From the NCBI RefSeq assembly GCF_007997035.1, contig NZ_VOSS01000080.1, positions 1 to 51,684 of the forward strand: a stretch of 51,684 bases of DNA, written 5' to 3'. Positions 32,140-41,026 of the stretch are shown in pieces. Position 1 is the first letter of the stretch. Each line of letters begins with the position of its first letter. This DNA is from Ralstonia sp. TCR112 (GTDB lineage: Bacteria > Pseudomonadota > Gammaproteobacteria > Burkholderiales > Burkholderiaceae). The notes beneath the pieces were generated by a model. The model was given only the letters and a program-made list of their open reading frames with translations. It did no database searches and was not told the origin of the DNA. The position numbers were made by a program, and so were the translations under genes.

Positions 32140-34418
32140 CAGTAGCGGATGCCTAGCGTCAGGATGGCCGTGCGGCCCGGCGCCAGCGATGCGTAGTGCG
32201 ACGCATACGCCTGGTTGAAGTACACCTTGTCGAACAGGTTCTGCACGTTCAACTGCAGGGTGGCGTGCTTGTCGATGCGGTACGCGGCCATGGCGTCAAA
32301 GCGCCAGTAAGCCGGCACCCACTTCGGGTTGGCGGGGTTGGCACTGCCCCACACCTTCGAGACGTAATACGCGCCGCCGCCCAGCGCGAATTTCGGCGTC
32401 GGTTGATACGTCGTCCAGAGGCTGAAGCTGTTCTTCGGCGTGTTGGGGAAGGCCGTACCGTTGGTGCCGCCAAAGGCTGCGCCCGCGCCGCCGTTGTTGC
32501 GCAGTTCGCTCTTCAGATACGTGTAACCGCCGAACACCTGCCAGCGGTTGGTCAGCGCGCCCGACCAGCCCAGCTCGAAGCCATCGACGCGCTTGTTGCC
32601 GGCCATGGCGGCGGTGCCGTCCTGCTGCACGATGCGCGCATTCGTCGTTTCGATGCGGAAGATTGCGGCCGTCAGCGCCAGCTTGCTGTCGAGCACGTTC
32701 CACTTGGTGCCGAGTTCGTAGGCGCGGTTCTTTTCCGGAGCGAGCACGTCCCCGCGATTGCCCGAGCGGTCCGGCGTGAGCGCGCTGGTATCGGCGCCCT
32801 GGCCCGCCACCGAGCCCGACGGTGTCGACGATGTGCCGTACGCGAGATAAATGCTGCCGTTCTGCGCAGGCTTGAACACCAGGCCGAGCTGGTAGTTCAG
32901 CAGGTTGTCATCGCGCGAGAAGCTGGAACGCACGCCCTGCGCATTCGCCGACGTGGTGGCCGATGCCGAATAGCGATCAAAGCGCAGCCCGCCGTTGACT
33001 TGCCACCGCGGCGACAGCTCGATCGTGTCGAACACGTAGGCCGACTGCGTGCGGACGGTCGTTTCTGCCGGATTGTTGGCGCGTGCGATGCTGCCCGCCC
33101 ACGGGTCGTCGGGGTTCGGATGGAACAGGTCCGTGCAGTTGTAGCCGCTGGCGACGCCCGTGCCTTGCGCGCACTTTGGGCCGGTATCGACCTTATAGGT
33201 GTCGTTGCGGCTTTTCTCGCGCGAGAACTCCAGCCCGACGGCATAGCTGTGCTTGATGCCGCCGCTTGTGAATTTGCCGGTCAGCTCGGTCTGATTGGCG
33301 GCGGTGTTCACATCCGAAAAACGCGAGTTGGTGCGCCGCCAGACCATGCCGTAATAAATGTTGCCGTCGAACTGGCCGTCCGGGCGTGTCCAGAGATAGT
33401 CCTGGCGTGATTTGGATACACGTGTGATGTTGCGCAGCTTTGCCGAGCCGGAAATGTCGTGTTCCAGCGCGAGCGAACCCATGTCCATCTGGTCGCGCCG
33501 GAAATCGCGCGATAGACCGTAGTAGACGTTCCGGTTTACGCCCACTGGCGAGCCGTCACCGGGGCCGGACAGGCGCGGGCCCGGCGGCGGCTTCTTCGGG
33601 TTGTCGGGGTTGTTGTACGGAATGCCGGTGTCCGGCGTGTCGTTCGATTGCAGGTGGTAGTACGACAGCGTGGCCCGCGTGGGCGTGCCCAGCCCAAAGG
33701 CGATGGACGGCGCGATGCCCCAGCGGCTGAAGCTCGTCACGTCGCGGCCGGCAACGGCGGCGTCGTGCGCCATCGCGTTCAGGCGGAACGCCGCGTGCTC
33801 GCCGATCTGGTAGTTGCCGTCGGCCGTGGCACGTTTGTACGCCGCGTTGCCGACCGACAGCGTGCCCTCGGTGAAGTGCTCCAGCTTGGGCGTCTTCGAG
33901 ACGATGTTGACCGCCCCGCCTGCCGCGCCTCGGCCTTCATACGCGCCCGACGGCCCCTTGATGACTTCCACCGATTCCACGTTGAACATCTCGCGCGATT
34001 GCGCGCCGATGTCGCGCAGCCCGTCGAGGAAGGTGCTGGCCTGCGCGTCGTAGCCGCGGATGAACGGGCGATCGCCGACGGGGTTGCCGCCTTCGCCGGC
34101 GCCAAACGCGATGCCCGGCACCGTGCGCAGCGCCTCGGTCAGCGTGACGGAACCGGTGCCTTGCAACACCTCTGCCGGGATCACCGTGACGGACTTGGGC
34201 GTATCGAGCAGCGGCGCGGTGAATTTGCCGCCCGAGGCCGCGTCGGTCTTGAAGCCGTTGGTGCCGGTCACGGTCTGCTCGGGCAGGGTGGCGGATACGG
34301 CGTCTTTCTTCGTGTCGGCCATCGCGGGCGCTGAAGCCACCGCAAAGCTCATCGCGCCGGTCAGATAACCGACGACGGAATGTTCCGTGCGCTTGCGTTC
34401 CGTCTGTGCTGCGTACAT
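32139..34418 (-). CDS. TonB-dependent siderophore receptor (Fiu/PiuA-like)
   Basis: Outer-membrane receptor of about 759 residues for ferric-siderophore import. The start at 34418 (MYAAQTERKRTEH) is chosen for GGGGAGAGG upstream and because it gives a signal peptide with a cut near APAMA at about 35; longer readings cross the Fur box. The plug domain spans residues 55-180 (PKSVTVIPAEVL, EALRTVPGIAFG, VEVIKGPSGAYEGRG) and the 22-strand barrel the rest, ending in LGIRY. The association with piuC and the PSGAYEGRG plug suit a catecholate receptor, though the ligand cannot be proven from sequence. Confidence 0.92.
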   Translation of the reverse strand: MYAAQTERKRTEHSVVGYLTGAMSFAVASAPAMADTKKDAVSATLPEQTVTGTNGFKTDAASGGKFTAPLLDTPKSVTVIPAEVLQGTGSVTLTEALRTVPGIAFGAGEGGNPVGDRPFIRGYDAQASTFLDGLRDIGAQSREMFNVESVEVIKGPSGAYEGRGAAGGAVNIVSKTPKLEHFTEGTLSVGNAAYKRATADGNYQIGEHAAFRLNAMAHDAAVAGRDVTSFSRWGIAPSIAFGLGTPTRATLSYYHLQSNDTPDTGIPYNNPDNPKKPPPGPRLSGPGDGSPVGVNRNVYYGLSRDFRRDQMDMGSLALEHDISGSAKLRNITRVSKSRQDYLWTRPDGQFDGNIYYGMVWRRTNSRFSDVNTAANQTELTGKFTSGGIKHSYAVGLEFSREKSRNDTYKVDTGPKCAQGTGVASGYNCTDLFHPNPDDPWAGSIARANNPAETTVRTQSAYVFDTIELSPRWQVNGGLRFDRYSASATTSANAQGVRSSFSRDDNLLNYQLGLVFKPAQNGSIYLAYGTSSTPSGSVAGQGADTSALTPDRSGNRGDVLAPEKNRAYELGTKWNVLDSKLALTAAIFRIETTNARIVQQDGTAAMAGNKRVDGFELGWSGALTNRWQVFGGYTYLKSELRNNGGAGAAFGGTNGTAFPNTPKNSFSLWTTYQPTPKFALGGGAYYVSKVWGSANPANPKWVPAYWRFDAMAAYRIDKHATLQLNVQNLFDKVYFNQAYASHYASLAPGRTAILTLGIRY

Positions 34419-34459
34419 GGCGTGTTGCCTCTCCCCAAAGTTCTCGTTACACAGGTTTT

Positions 34460-34478
34460 GTAAATGAGAATTGTTATT
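34460..34478 (-). promoter_or_regulatory. Fur box of the siderophore receptor operon
   Basis: On the minus strand the 19-bp site reads AATAACAATTCTCATTTAC and matches the Fur consensus at about 12 of 19 positions, keeping the AAT-ATTCTCATT core seen in beta-proteobacterial Fur boxes. It is 42 bp upstream of the receptor start in an AT-rich stretch. Iron repression of the three-gene operon is expected. Confidence 0.75.
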
Positions 34479-34690
34479 GTTTGAATGTGAACGAGTCAAC
34501 GCGCCGAAAGGCGAATTGCCTGATGGCTGCGGTGGGATCGTCATATAAATCATGGGGTTACGACGCTCCTCCGCTGCTGTAGAAAATTGTTGAGCGCTAC
34601 GACACGCGAACGCTTCCATTTTTTCAATCAAATGATTTAGTATTGCCGGGCAGGTTGTCCAACCGATTTCCCTTTCAAGGCGAGCATCGC

Positions 34691-35470
34691 GTGAGCACGG
34701 ACCCGGAACTCCTCATCGAGCGGCGCGGCCAAGCGCTGTGGCTGACCATTCAGCGCGAAGACCGCCGCAACGCGATCAACGCCGCCGTGCTCGAAGCGCT
34801 GACTGCCGCGCTGGCCGACGCCGGCCGTGACGCCGCCGTGCGCGCCGTGGTGCTGACCGGCGCCGGCACGCGCGCCTTTTGTGCGGGGGCCGATCTGCAA
34901 AGCGGCCAGTCCTTCCGCTTCGACTATTCCCAGCCGCACCAGGCGCTGGCCGATCTGTTTCGCGCGGCGCGTCGCTGCACCGTGCCGCTCGTCGCCCGCG
35001 TGAACGGCGCGTGCATGGCGGGCGGCATGGGCTTGCTGGCGATGTGCGATCTGGCGGTGGCCAGCCGCCGCGCCACGTTCGGGTTGCCGGAGGTGAAGGT
35101 CGGCCTGTTTCCAGCGCAGGTGCTGGCCGTGCTGCAGCACCAGTTGCCACGTCGCGTGCTCAATGAACTCTGCCTGACGGGCGAACCGATGAACGCAGAC
35201 CGCGCGCTCGCCGCCGGCCTCGTCAACGAAGTCGCCGAGCCTGAAGCGCTGGATGCGGCAGTCGACGCATTGCTCGCGCGGCTGGTCGACAAATCGCCGT
35301 CGGCCATCCGGCGCGGCCTGTACACGCTCAAGCACGTCGAGCATCTCAGCTTCGAGCAGGCCATGGCCTTTACCGAAAGCCAGATCGGCCTGTTTGCACT
35401 GACTGAAGACGCGCAGGAAGGCCAGGCCGCCTTTCGCGAAAAGCGCGCGCCCAACTGGACGGGCCGCTGA
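34691..35470 (+). CDS. atuE: Crotonase-family enoyl-CoA hydratase, probable isohexenylglutaconyl-CoA hydratase (AtuE-like)
   Basis: Crotonase-fold enzyme of about 259 residues heading the atu-like operon; by position it would hydrate isohexenylglutaconyl-CoA. The GTG at 34691 (STDPELLIERRG) is chosen as start, as a TTG at 34643 would add 16 residues of low value. The oxyanion hole is RAFCAGAD and NGACMAGGMG. The usual first catalytic Glu of hydratases is replaced by L115 (GGMGLLAMCD), while the second, E134 (FGLPEVKVG), stays. So it may be a hydratase with a changed mechanism, or a different crotonase. Its stop is 1 bp before atuA. Confidence 0.75.
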   Translation: MSTDPELLIERRGQALWLTIQREDRRNAINAAVLEALTAALADAGRDAAVRAVVLTGAGTRAFCAGADLQSGQSFRFDYSQPHQALADLFRAARRCTVPLVARVNGACMAGGMGLLAMCDLAVASRRATFGLPEVKVGLFPAQVLAVLQHQLPRRVLNELCLTGEPMNADRALAAGLVNEVAEPEALDAAVDALLARLVDKSPSAIRRGLYTLKHVEHLSFEQAMAFTESQIGLFALTEDAQEGQAAFREKRAPNWTGR

Positions 35471-35471
35471 C

Positions 35472-37244
35472 ATGCGCAAGGACACCATTTCCATCGGCGG
35501 GGCCAGCGGTTTCTGGGGCGACAGCGTGACCGGGCCACTGCAGCTGGTGGCCTCTGGCCGCATCGACTTCCTCGTCTTCGATTACCTGGCCGAGCTGACC
35601 ATGTCGTTGCTGGCCAGCGCCCGCATGAAAAACCCCGAGTTGGGTTACGCCACCGACTTTGTGAGCGTGGCGATGCGCGCGGTGCTCAAGGATGCGCTGG
35701 CGCAGAACATCCGCATCATCGCCAACGCGGGCGGCGTGAATCCGCGCGGATGCGCGGCGGCGCTGCAAGCGTTGGCCGCTGAGCTGGGCGTCAGCGTGCG
35801 CATTGCCGTTGTGGAAGGCGACGACGTCACGCCGCTGCTGCCCGCGCTGCGCGACGAGGGCGTGCGCGAGCTGCAAAGCGGCCGCCCCTTGCCCGACAAG
35901 GTGGTCAGTGCCAACGCGTATCTCGGCGCATTGCCGATCAAGGCAGCGCTGGATGCCGGCGCGCAGGTTGTCATCACGGGGCGATGCGTCGACAGCGCCG
36001 TCACGCTCGGCGCGTTGATGCACCACTTCGGCTGGGCGATCGACGACTACGATCGACTCGCTGCCGGCAGCCTCGCCGGGCACATCCTTGAATGCGGCTG
36101 CCAAGGCGCGGGCGGCCTGCACACCGATTGGGAAGCCGTGCCCGATTGGGCGCACAGCGGCTACCCGATCGCCGAATGCCGGGCCGACGGCAGCTTCATC
36201 GTCACCAAGCCCGACGGCACGGGCGGGCTGGTGACGCCTGCGACCGTGGGCGAACAGCTGCTCTACGAAATCGGCGACCCCGCGCGCTATGTCCTGCCTG
36301 ACGTCGTCTGCGATTTCACGCAGGTGACGATGGTGCAGGCCGGCGAGCATCGCGTCGAAGTGCGCGGCGCACGCGGCCTTCCGCCGACGCCCGATTACAA
36401 GGTGAGCGCAACGTATGCCGACGGCTATCGCGCGACGGGTCAGCTCACCGTTGTCGGCATCGATGCCGATCGCAAGGCACGCCGCACAGCCGAGGCGATT
36501 CTGGAGCGCACGCGCGGCCTGTTCCGCCAGCTCGGCCTGCCGGACTACAGCGCAACGCATATCGAGACGCTGGGTTCGGCATATCTGTTCGGGCCGCATC
36601 AGCCGACCGCGCACCGTTTTGAATCGGTGATGTGGCTGGCGGTGACGCATCCGAACAAGCAGGCGTTGGAACTGTTCGCGCGCGAGATCGCCCCGGCCGG
36701 CACGTCGTGGGCGCTCGGCACGACCGGCGCCGGCGGGCGGCCGAGCGTGGTGCCGGCCATCAAGCAATACGCCTTCCTGATCGACAAGGCGCGCGTGCAG
36801 CCGCGCGTGACGTTGCTGGGTGAGGAAGGCTTCGACATTGCCGTGCCGACGGGCGGCGCTGCGCTGGAAGCATCCGCTGTTGCGCCGGCATCGGCTGCAT
36901 TGCCGCCCGGCCCGACGCGGGACGTGCCGCTCATCGAACTCGCCTACGCGCGCAGCGGCGACAAGGGCGACACCTCCAATATCGGCGTCATCGCGCGTCG
37001 GCCTGAAGACCTGCCATTGCTGCGCGCGCAGCTGACCGCTGAGGCCGTCGCGGCGTACCTCGCGCACGTCGTGAAGGGGCGTGTGACGCGCTACGACCTG
37101 CCCGGCATCCACGCCCTCAATTTTGTGTGCGAGCAAGCGCTGGGCGGTGGCGGCATGGCGTCGCTGCGCAACGACCCGCTCGGCAAGGGCATGGCGCAGG
37201 TGCTGCTGACGATGCCTGTGCGCGTGCCGGCCGGCCCCATTTGA
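35472..37244 (+). CDS. atuA: AtuA-family acyclic terpene utilization protein
   Basis: Protein of 590 residues with the AtuA (DUF1446) domain over about residues 1-450 (ISIGGASGFWGDSV, then FDYLAELTMSLLA and ANAGGVNPRGCAAAL) and a C-terminal 100-residue domain that starts near VPLIELAYARSGDKGDTSNIGV. AtuA is required for growth on citronellol and related terpenes in Pseudomonas, but its reaction is not known. The length fits the family. It follows the crotonase gene with a 1-bp gap and precedes an acyl-CoA dehydrogenase by 14 bp, so all belong to one transcript. Confidence 0.88.
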   Translation: MRKDTISIGGASGFWGDSVTGPLQLVASGRIDFLVFDYLAELTMSLLASARMKNPELGYATDFVSVAMRAVLKDALAQNIRIIANAGGVNPRGCAAALQALAAELGVSVRIAVVEGDDVTPLLPALRDEGVRELQSGRPLPDKVVSANAYLGALPIKAALDAGAQVVITGRCVDSAVTLGALMHHFGWAIDDYDRLAAGSLAGHILECGCQGAGGLHTDWEAVPDWAHSGYPIAECRADGSFIVTKPDGTGGLVTPATVGEQLLYEIGDPARYVLPDVVCDFTQVTMVQAGEHRVEVRGARGLPPTPDYKVSATYADGYRATGQLTVVGIDADRKARRTAEAILERTRGLFRQLGLPDYSATHIETLGSAYLFGPHQPTAHRFESVMWLAVTHPNKQALELFAREIAPAGTSWALGTTGAGGRPSVVPAIKQYAFLIDKARVQPRVTLLGEEGFDIAVPTGGAALEASAVAPASAALPPGPTRDVPLIELAYARSGDKGDTSNIGVIARRPEDLPLLRAQLTAEAVAAYLAHVVKGRVTRYDLPGIHALNFVCEQALGGGGMASLRNDPLGKGMAQVLLTMPVRVPAGPI

Positions 37245-37258
37245 ACGACGAGGCGATC

Positions 37259-38425
37259 ATGTTCCCAGGCCTGCGGCCGTCTGCGCGCTTCAGCGTCGAT
37301 CACGACGCCGATCACGATACGTTTCGCGAAACCGTGCGCCGCTTTGTCGACAAGGCCGTGCTGCCGCACATCGATGCGTGGGAAGAGGCCGAAACGTTTC
37401 CGCGTGCGCTGTATCGAGAAGCGGCGGATCTTGGCTTGCTCGGCATCGGTTTCCCCGAGGAATACGGCGGCACGCCGGGCGACCTGTTCCTTGAACTGGC
37501 GATGATCGAAGAGCTGACGCGCGCGGCCAGCGGTGGCCTGCTCGCTTCGCTGTTCAGCCATACGATCGGCGCGCCGCCCATCGTTGCAGGTGGATCGGCC
37601 GAGCTGAAGGCGCGCGTGTTGCCGGCGATTCTGTCGGGCGAGAAGATCAGCGCGCTCGCCATCACCGAACCCTCGGGCGGCTCGGACGTCGCCAACCTCA
37701 CCACGCGCGCGGTGCGTGACGGCGATCACTACATCGTCAACGGCAGCAAGATCTTCATCACCTCCGGCATGCGCGCCGATTACATCACCGTGGCCGTGCG
37801 TACCGGCGGGGCGGGCGCGGGGGGCATCTCCCTGCTGCTGGTGGAGGGCGATACGCCGGGCCTGACGCGCACGCCGCTCAAGAAGATGGGCTGGTGGTGC
37901 TCCGACACCGCGCAACTGCATTTCGATGATTGCCGCGTGCCGGTCGGCAACCTGCTCGGCGCAGAAAACCGCGGCTTCGAGCTGGTCATGCGCAACTTCA
38001 ACCACGAACGCCTGGCGCTGGCGATGCAGGCCTACGGCCTGGCGCGCACGTGCCTGACCGAAGCCGTGGAATGGGCCACCCAGCGCGAAACCTTCGGCAA
38101 GCGCCTCGTGCAGCATCAGGTGGCGCGTCAGAAGCTGGTGGCGATGGCCACGCGCATCGAAGCCACGCGCGCCTTGCTTGAAGACCTGATGCGGCGCATG
38201 CAGGCCGGCGATGCACCGGTCGCGCAGCTGTGCATGCTGAAGAACTTCGCCACGCAGAGCCTGCAGTTCTGCGCCGACACGGCCGTGCAACTGCTCGGCG
38301 GCATGGGCTTCATGCGCGGCACGAAGTCGGAGCGCATCTATCGTGAAGTGAAGGTCTACATGATCGGCGGCGGCGCGGAGGAAGTCCTCAGCGACCTTGC
38401 CGCGCGCCAGCTCGGCTGGGCCTAA
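37259..38425 (+). CDS. Acyl-CoA dehydrogenase (extra member of the atu-like cluster)
   Basis: FAD-dependent acyl-CoA dehydrogenase of 388 residues. The signature ALAITEPSGGSDVA (133-145) and the C-terminal QLLGGMGFMRGTKSERIYREVK are clear. The usual C-terminal catalytic Glu of medium-chain types is replaced (MIGGGAEEV), but E250 in NHERLALA matches the helix-G Glu of isovaleryl-CoA dehydrogenases, so the enzyme should be active on branched substrates. Pseudomonas atu clusters carry only one such gene (atuD); this extra copy may act on a later beta-oxidation intermediate or another branched acid. ACGAGG lies before the ATG at 37259. Confidence 0.85.
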   Translation: MFPGLRPSARFSVDHDADHDTFRETVRRFVDKAVLPHIDAWEEAETFPRALYREAADLGLLGIGFPEEYGGTPGDLFLELAMIEELTRAASGGLLASLFSHTIGAPPIVAGGSAELKARVLPAILSGEKISALAITEPSGGSDVANLTTRAVRDGDHYIVNGSKIFITSGMRADYITVAVRTGGAGAGGISLLLVEGDTPGLTRTPLKKMGWWCSDTAQLHFDDCRVPVGNLLGAENRGFELVMRNFNHERLALAMQAYGLARTCLTEAVEWATQRETFGKRLVQHQVARQKLVAMATRIEATRALLEDLMRRMQAGDAPVAQLCMLKNFATQSLQFCADTAVQLLGGMGFMRGTKSERIYREVKVYMIGGGAEEVLSDLAARQLGWA

Positions 38426-38471
38426 GGGCCTAAGGGGCCAGCGCGCGCATTCAGCATTCAGGGAGAGAACC

Positions 38472-39359
38472 ATGTATCGCTCAGTCTTTCGACCGGGGCT
38501 GTTCCAGGGGCAGGTGACCGTGGTGACGGGCGGCGGCAGCGGCATCGGCCGGTGCACGGCGCATGAGCTGGCATCGCTGGGCGCGGCCGTCGCGTTGGTG
38601 GGGCGCAATGCAGAGAAGCTCGCGGCGGTGCGCACGGAGATCGTCGAAGCCGGCGGCACCGCGCACGCCTACGTCTGCAACATCCGCGACGAGGCCGCCG
38701 TGCAAGCGACCGTCGCGCACATCTACGGCGAACACGGCCGCATCGACGCGCTGGTCAACAACGCGGGCGGGCAGTTTCCGGCGCCGCTCAAGGACATTTC
38801 GGCCAAGGGCTGGGAAGCCGTCGTGCAGACAAACCTGACGGGCGGCTTCCTGATGGCGCGCGAATGCCTCAACCAGGCGATGCAGCAGCGCGGCGGCGCC
38901 ATCGTCAATATCGTGGCGGACATGTGGGGCGGCATGCCGAACATGGGTCACTCCGGCGCCGCGCGGGCAGGCATGGTGAACTTGACGGAGACGGCCGCAT
39001 TCGAGTGGGCGCAGTACGGCGTGCGTGTGAACGCGGTGGCGCCCGGCTACGTGGCGTCGTCGGGCATGGATGCGTATCCGTCGTGGATGGCCGAGACCAT
39101 CCGCAGCATGCCGTCGACGGTGCCGCTCGGGCGCTTTGCCACCGAGGCGGAAGTGTCGTCGGCCATCGTGTATCTGCTCTCGGAGGCGGCGGCATTCATC
39201 ACCGGCACGACGCTGCGCGTGGACGGCGGCCGGCCGAACGTGCGGCCAGGCTCACCGATGCCGGCACCGCGGCATGGCGCCGAGCCGTTCAACGGTTTTC
39301 ACTTGGCGGCGACGCCCAAGGTGCTGCAAGACGAGGAGGACCGCAATGCCGGCGCTTGA
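38472..39359 (+). CDS. Short-chain dehydrogenase/reductase, PECR-like, without the YxxxK pair (AtuB/AtuG position)
   Basis: SDR of 295 residues. The Rossmann motif is TGGGSGIG (residues 19-26) and NNAGG (96-100). The YxxxK catalytic pair is missing: the aligned positions are S161 and R165 in HSGAARAGM. The same HSGAARAG pattern occurs in peroxisomal trans-2-enoyl-CoA reductase (PECR), which suggests enoyl-CoA reduction rather than alcohol oxidation. AtuB and AtuG of Pseudomonas are SDRs at similar places. The ATG at 38472 follows GGGAGAG; the end overlaps atuC by 14 bp. Confidence 0.82.
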   Translation: MYRSVFRPGLFQGQVTVVTGGGSGIGRCTAHELASLGAAVALVGRNAEKLAAVRTEIVEAGGTAHAYVCNIRDEAAVQATVAHIYGEHGRIDALVNNAGGQFPAPLKDISAKGWEAVVQTNLTGGFLMARECLNQAMQQRGGAIVNIVADMWGGMPNMGHSGAARAGMVNLTETAAFEWAQYGVRVNAVAPGYVASSGMDAYPSWMAETIRSMPSTVPLGRFATEAEVSSAIVYLLSEAAAFITGTTLRVDGGRPNVRPGSPMPAPRHGAEPFNGFHLAATPKVLQDEEDRNAGA

Positions 39360-40965
39360 ATCGCGCATCGTGCCGCAGAGCGACGCGTATCGGCAGAACC
39401 ATGCTGCGCTCGCGGAGCGCGTCGGCCAGTTGCGCACGCTGGAGAACCGCACGCGCGACAAGTCCGAAGCCTCGCGCGCGCGCTTCGAACAACGCGGGCA
39501 ACTGTTGCCGCGCGACCGGCTGGGCCGCCTGCTCGACGCCGGTGCGCCGTTTCTGGAGCTGTCGACGCTGGCGGGCTTCTGCCTTGATCACGCCGACCCG
39601 GCGCGCTCGATTCCTGGCGGCGGCTTCATTGCGGGCATCGGCTGGGTGAGTGGCGTGCGCGCGATGATCATCGTTGACGACGCGGGCATCGACGCAGGCG
39701 CGGTGCAGCCGATGGGCATCGAGAAGTTCCAGCGCGCGCAAGCCATTGCGCTGGAGCAGAAGCTGCCGTTCATCCACCTCGTCGAATCGGCCGGCGCCAA
39801 CCTCCTGACGTATCGCGTGGAGACCTTCATCCACGGCGGCAGCGGTTTCTACTGGCTCGCGCGGCTGTCGGCGGCGGGCATTCCGGTGATCAGCGTGGTG
39901 CATGGGTCGAGCACGGCGGGCGGCGCCTACATGCCGGGCCTGTCGGACTACGTGGTGATGGTGCGCGACCGGGCGCGCGCGTTCCTCGCCGGGCCGCCGT
40001 TGCTGAAAGCGGCCACGGGCGAGATCGCCACCGAAGAGGAACTGGGCGGCGCGGAAATGCACGCCACGACTTCGGGCCTGGCCGAATACCTGGCCGAAGA
40101 CGATGCGGATGCGCTGCGCATTGCGCGCGAACTTGTTGCCGCGCTCGACTGGAACCGCGATGTGCCGGCACCGGACAGGCCATACGCGCCGCCGCACTTC
40201 GATGCGGAAGAACTGCTTGGCATCGCACTGACCGATCATCGCAAACCGCTCGACATGCGCGAGGTCATTGCACGCATTGCCGACGGGTCGGACTTCCTGG
40301 AGTTCAAGCCCGACTACGGCCCGGGCACCGTCACCGGGCACGCGGCCATCTGCGGCATGCGCGTCGGCGTCATCACGAACAACGGGCCGCTGGACCCGGC
40401 GGGCGCCACCAAGGTGGCGCACTTCATCCAGGCGTGCTGCCAGTCCGACACGCCGCTGCTGTACCTGCAAAACACCACCGGCTTCATCGTCGGCAAGGCG
40501 TCGGAGCAGGCCGGCATGATCAAGCACGGCTCGAAGATGATCCAGGCCATGGCCAACGCCACCGTGCCGCGCATCACCGTGCATTGCGGTGCGTCGTTCG
40601 GGGCGGGCAACTACGGCATGTCGGGGCGCGGCTTCTTTCCGGATTTCTGCTTCAGCTGGCCCAACGCCAAGACGGCCGTGATGGGCGCAGAGCAGGCCGC
40701 CGGCACGATGGCGACGGTGATGGCTGCGAGCATGCAACGCAAGACCCAGACCGTCGACCACGACGCCATCGAAGCGATGCGTGCCAAGGTGATCGACACG
40801 TTCGAGCGGCAGTCCGACGCATTCACCATTTCGGGCCGGCTGCTGGACGACGGCGTGATCGACCCGCGCGATACGCGCAAGGTGCTCGCCTGCGTGCTGT
40901 CCGTCTGCGACGAGGCGCGCAGGCGGACGCTGCATCCGATCCAGTTTGGCGTTGCGCGCCCGTAG
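39346..40965 (+). CDS. atuC: Carboxyltransferase beta subunit, probable geranyl-CoA carboxylase AtuC
   Basis: Acyl-CoA carboxylase carboxyltransferase subunit of 539 residues with two crotonase-like halves. The N-terminal half has HLVESAGANL and VHGSSTAGGAYMPGL, the C-terminal half NTTGFIVGKASEQAG and SFGAGNYGMSGRGF. Together with AtuF it should carboxylate geranyl-CoA. It could also be a methylcrotonyl-CoA carboxylase; the AtuD/AtuF/AtuH neighbours and HGSSTAGGAYMPGLSDYVV favour the geranyl type. ACGAGGAGG lies before the ATG at 39346, which overlaps the SDR gene by 14 bp. Confidence 0.82.
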   Translation: MPALESRIVPQSDAYRQNHAALAERVGQLRTLENRTRDKSEASRARFEQRGQLLPRDRLGRLLDAGAPFLELSTLAGFCLDHADPARSIPGGGFIAGIGWVSGVRAMIIVDDAGIDAGAVQPMGIEKFQRAQAIALEQKLPFIHLVESAGANLLTYRVETFIHGGSGFYWLARLSAAGIPVISVVHGSSTAGGAYMPGLSDYVVMVRDRARAFLAGPPLLKAATGEIATEEELGGAEMHATTSGLAEYLAEDDADALRIARELVAALDWNRDVPAPDRPYAPPHFDAEELLGIALTDHRKPLDMREVIARIADGSDFLEFKPDYGPGTVTGHAAICGMRVGVITNNGPLDPAGATKVAHFIQACCQSDTPLLYLQNTTGFIVGKASEQAGMIKHGSKMIQAMANATVPRITVHCGASFGAGNYGMSGRGFFPDFCFSWPNAKTAVMGAEQAAGTMATVMAASMQRKTQTVDHDAIEAMRAKVIDTFERQSDAFTISGRLLDDGVIDPRDTRKVLACVLSVCDEARRRTLHPIQFGVARP

Positions 40966-41026
40966 CGCCATCCCGAAATCCATACACGAAACAGCCCAGC
41001 ACACCAGGACAACGGAGCGAGACACC

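Noticed and set aside
34419-34631. Longer receptor reading that would start at 34631
   Set aside because: It crosses the Fur box and AT-rich promoter; the start at 34418 has a good ribosome binding site and a signal peptide directly after it.
35370-37136. Minus-strand open frame of about 588 residues opposite atuA
   Set aside because: Shadow of AtuA; no family pattern, no plausible start or ribosome binding site.
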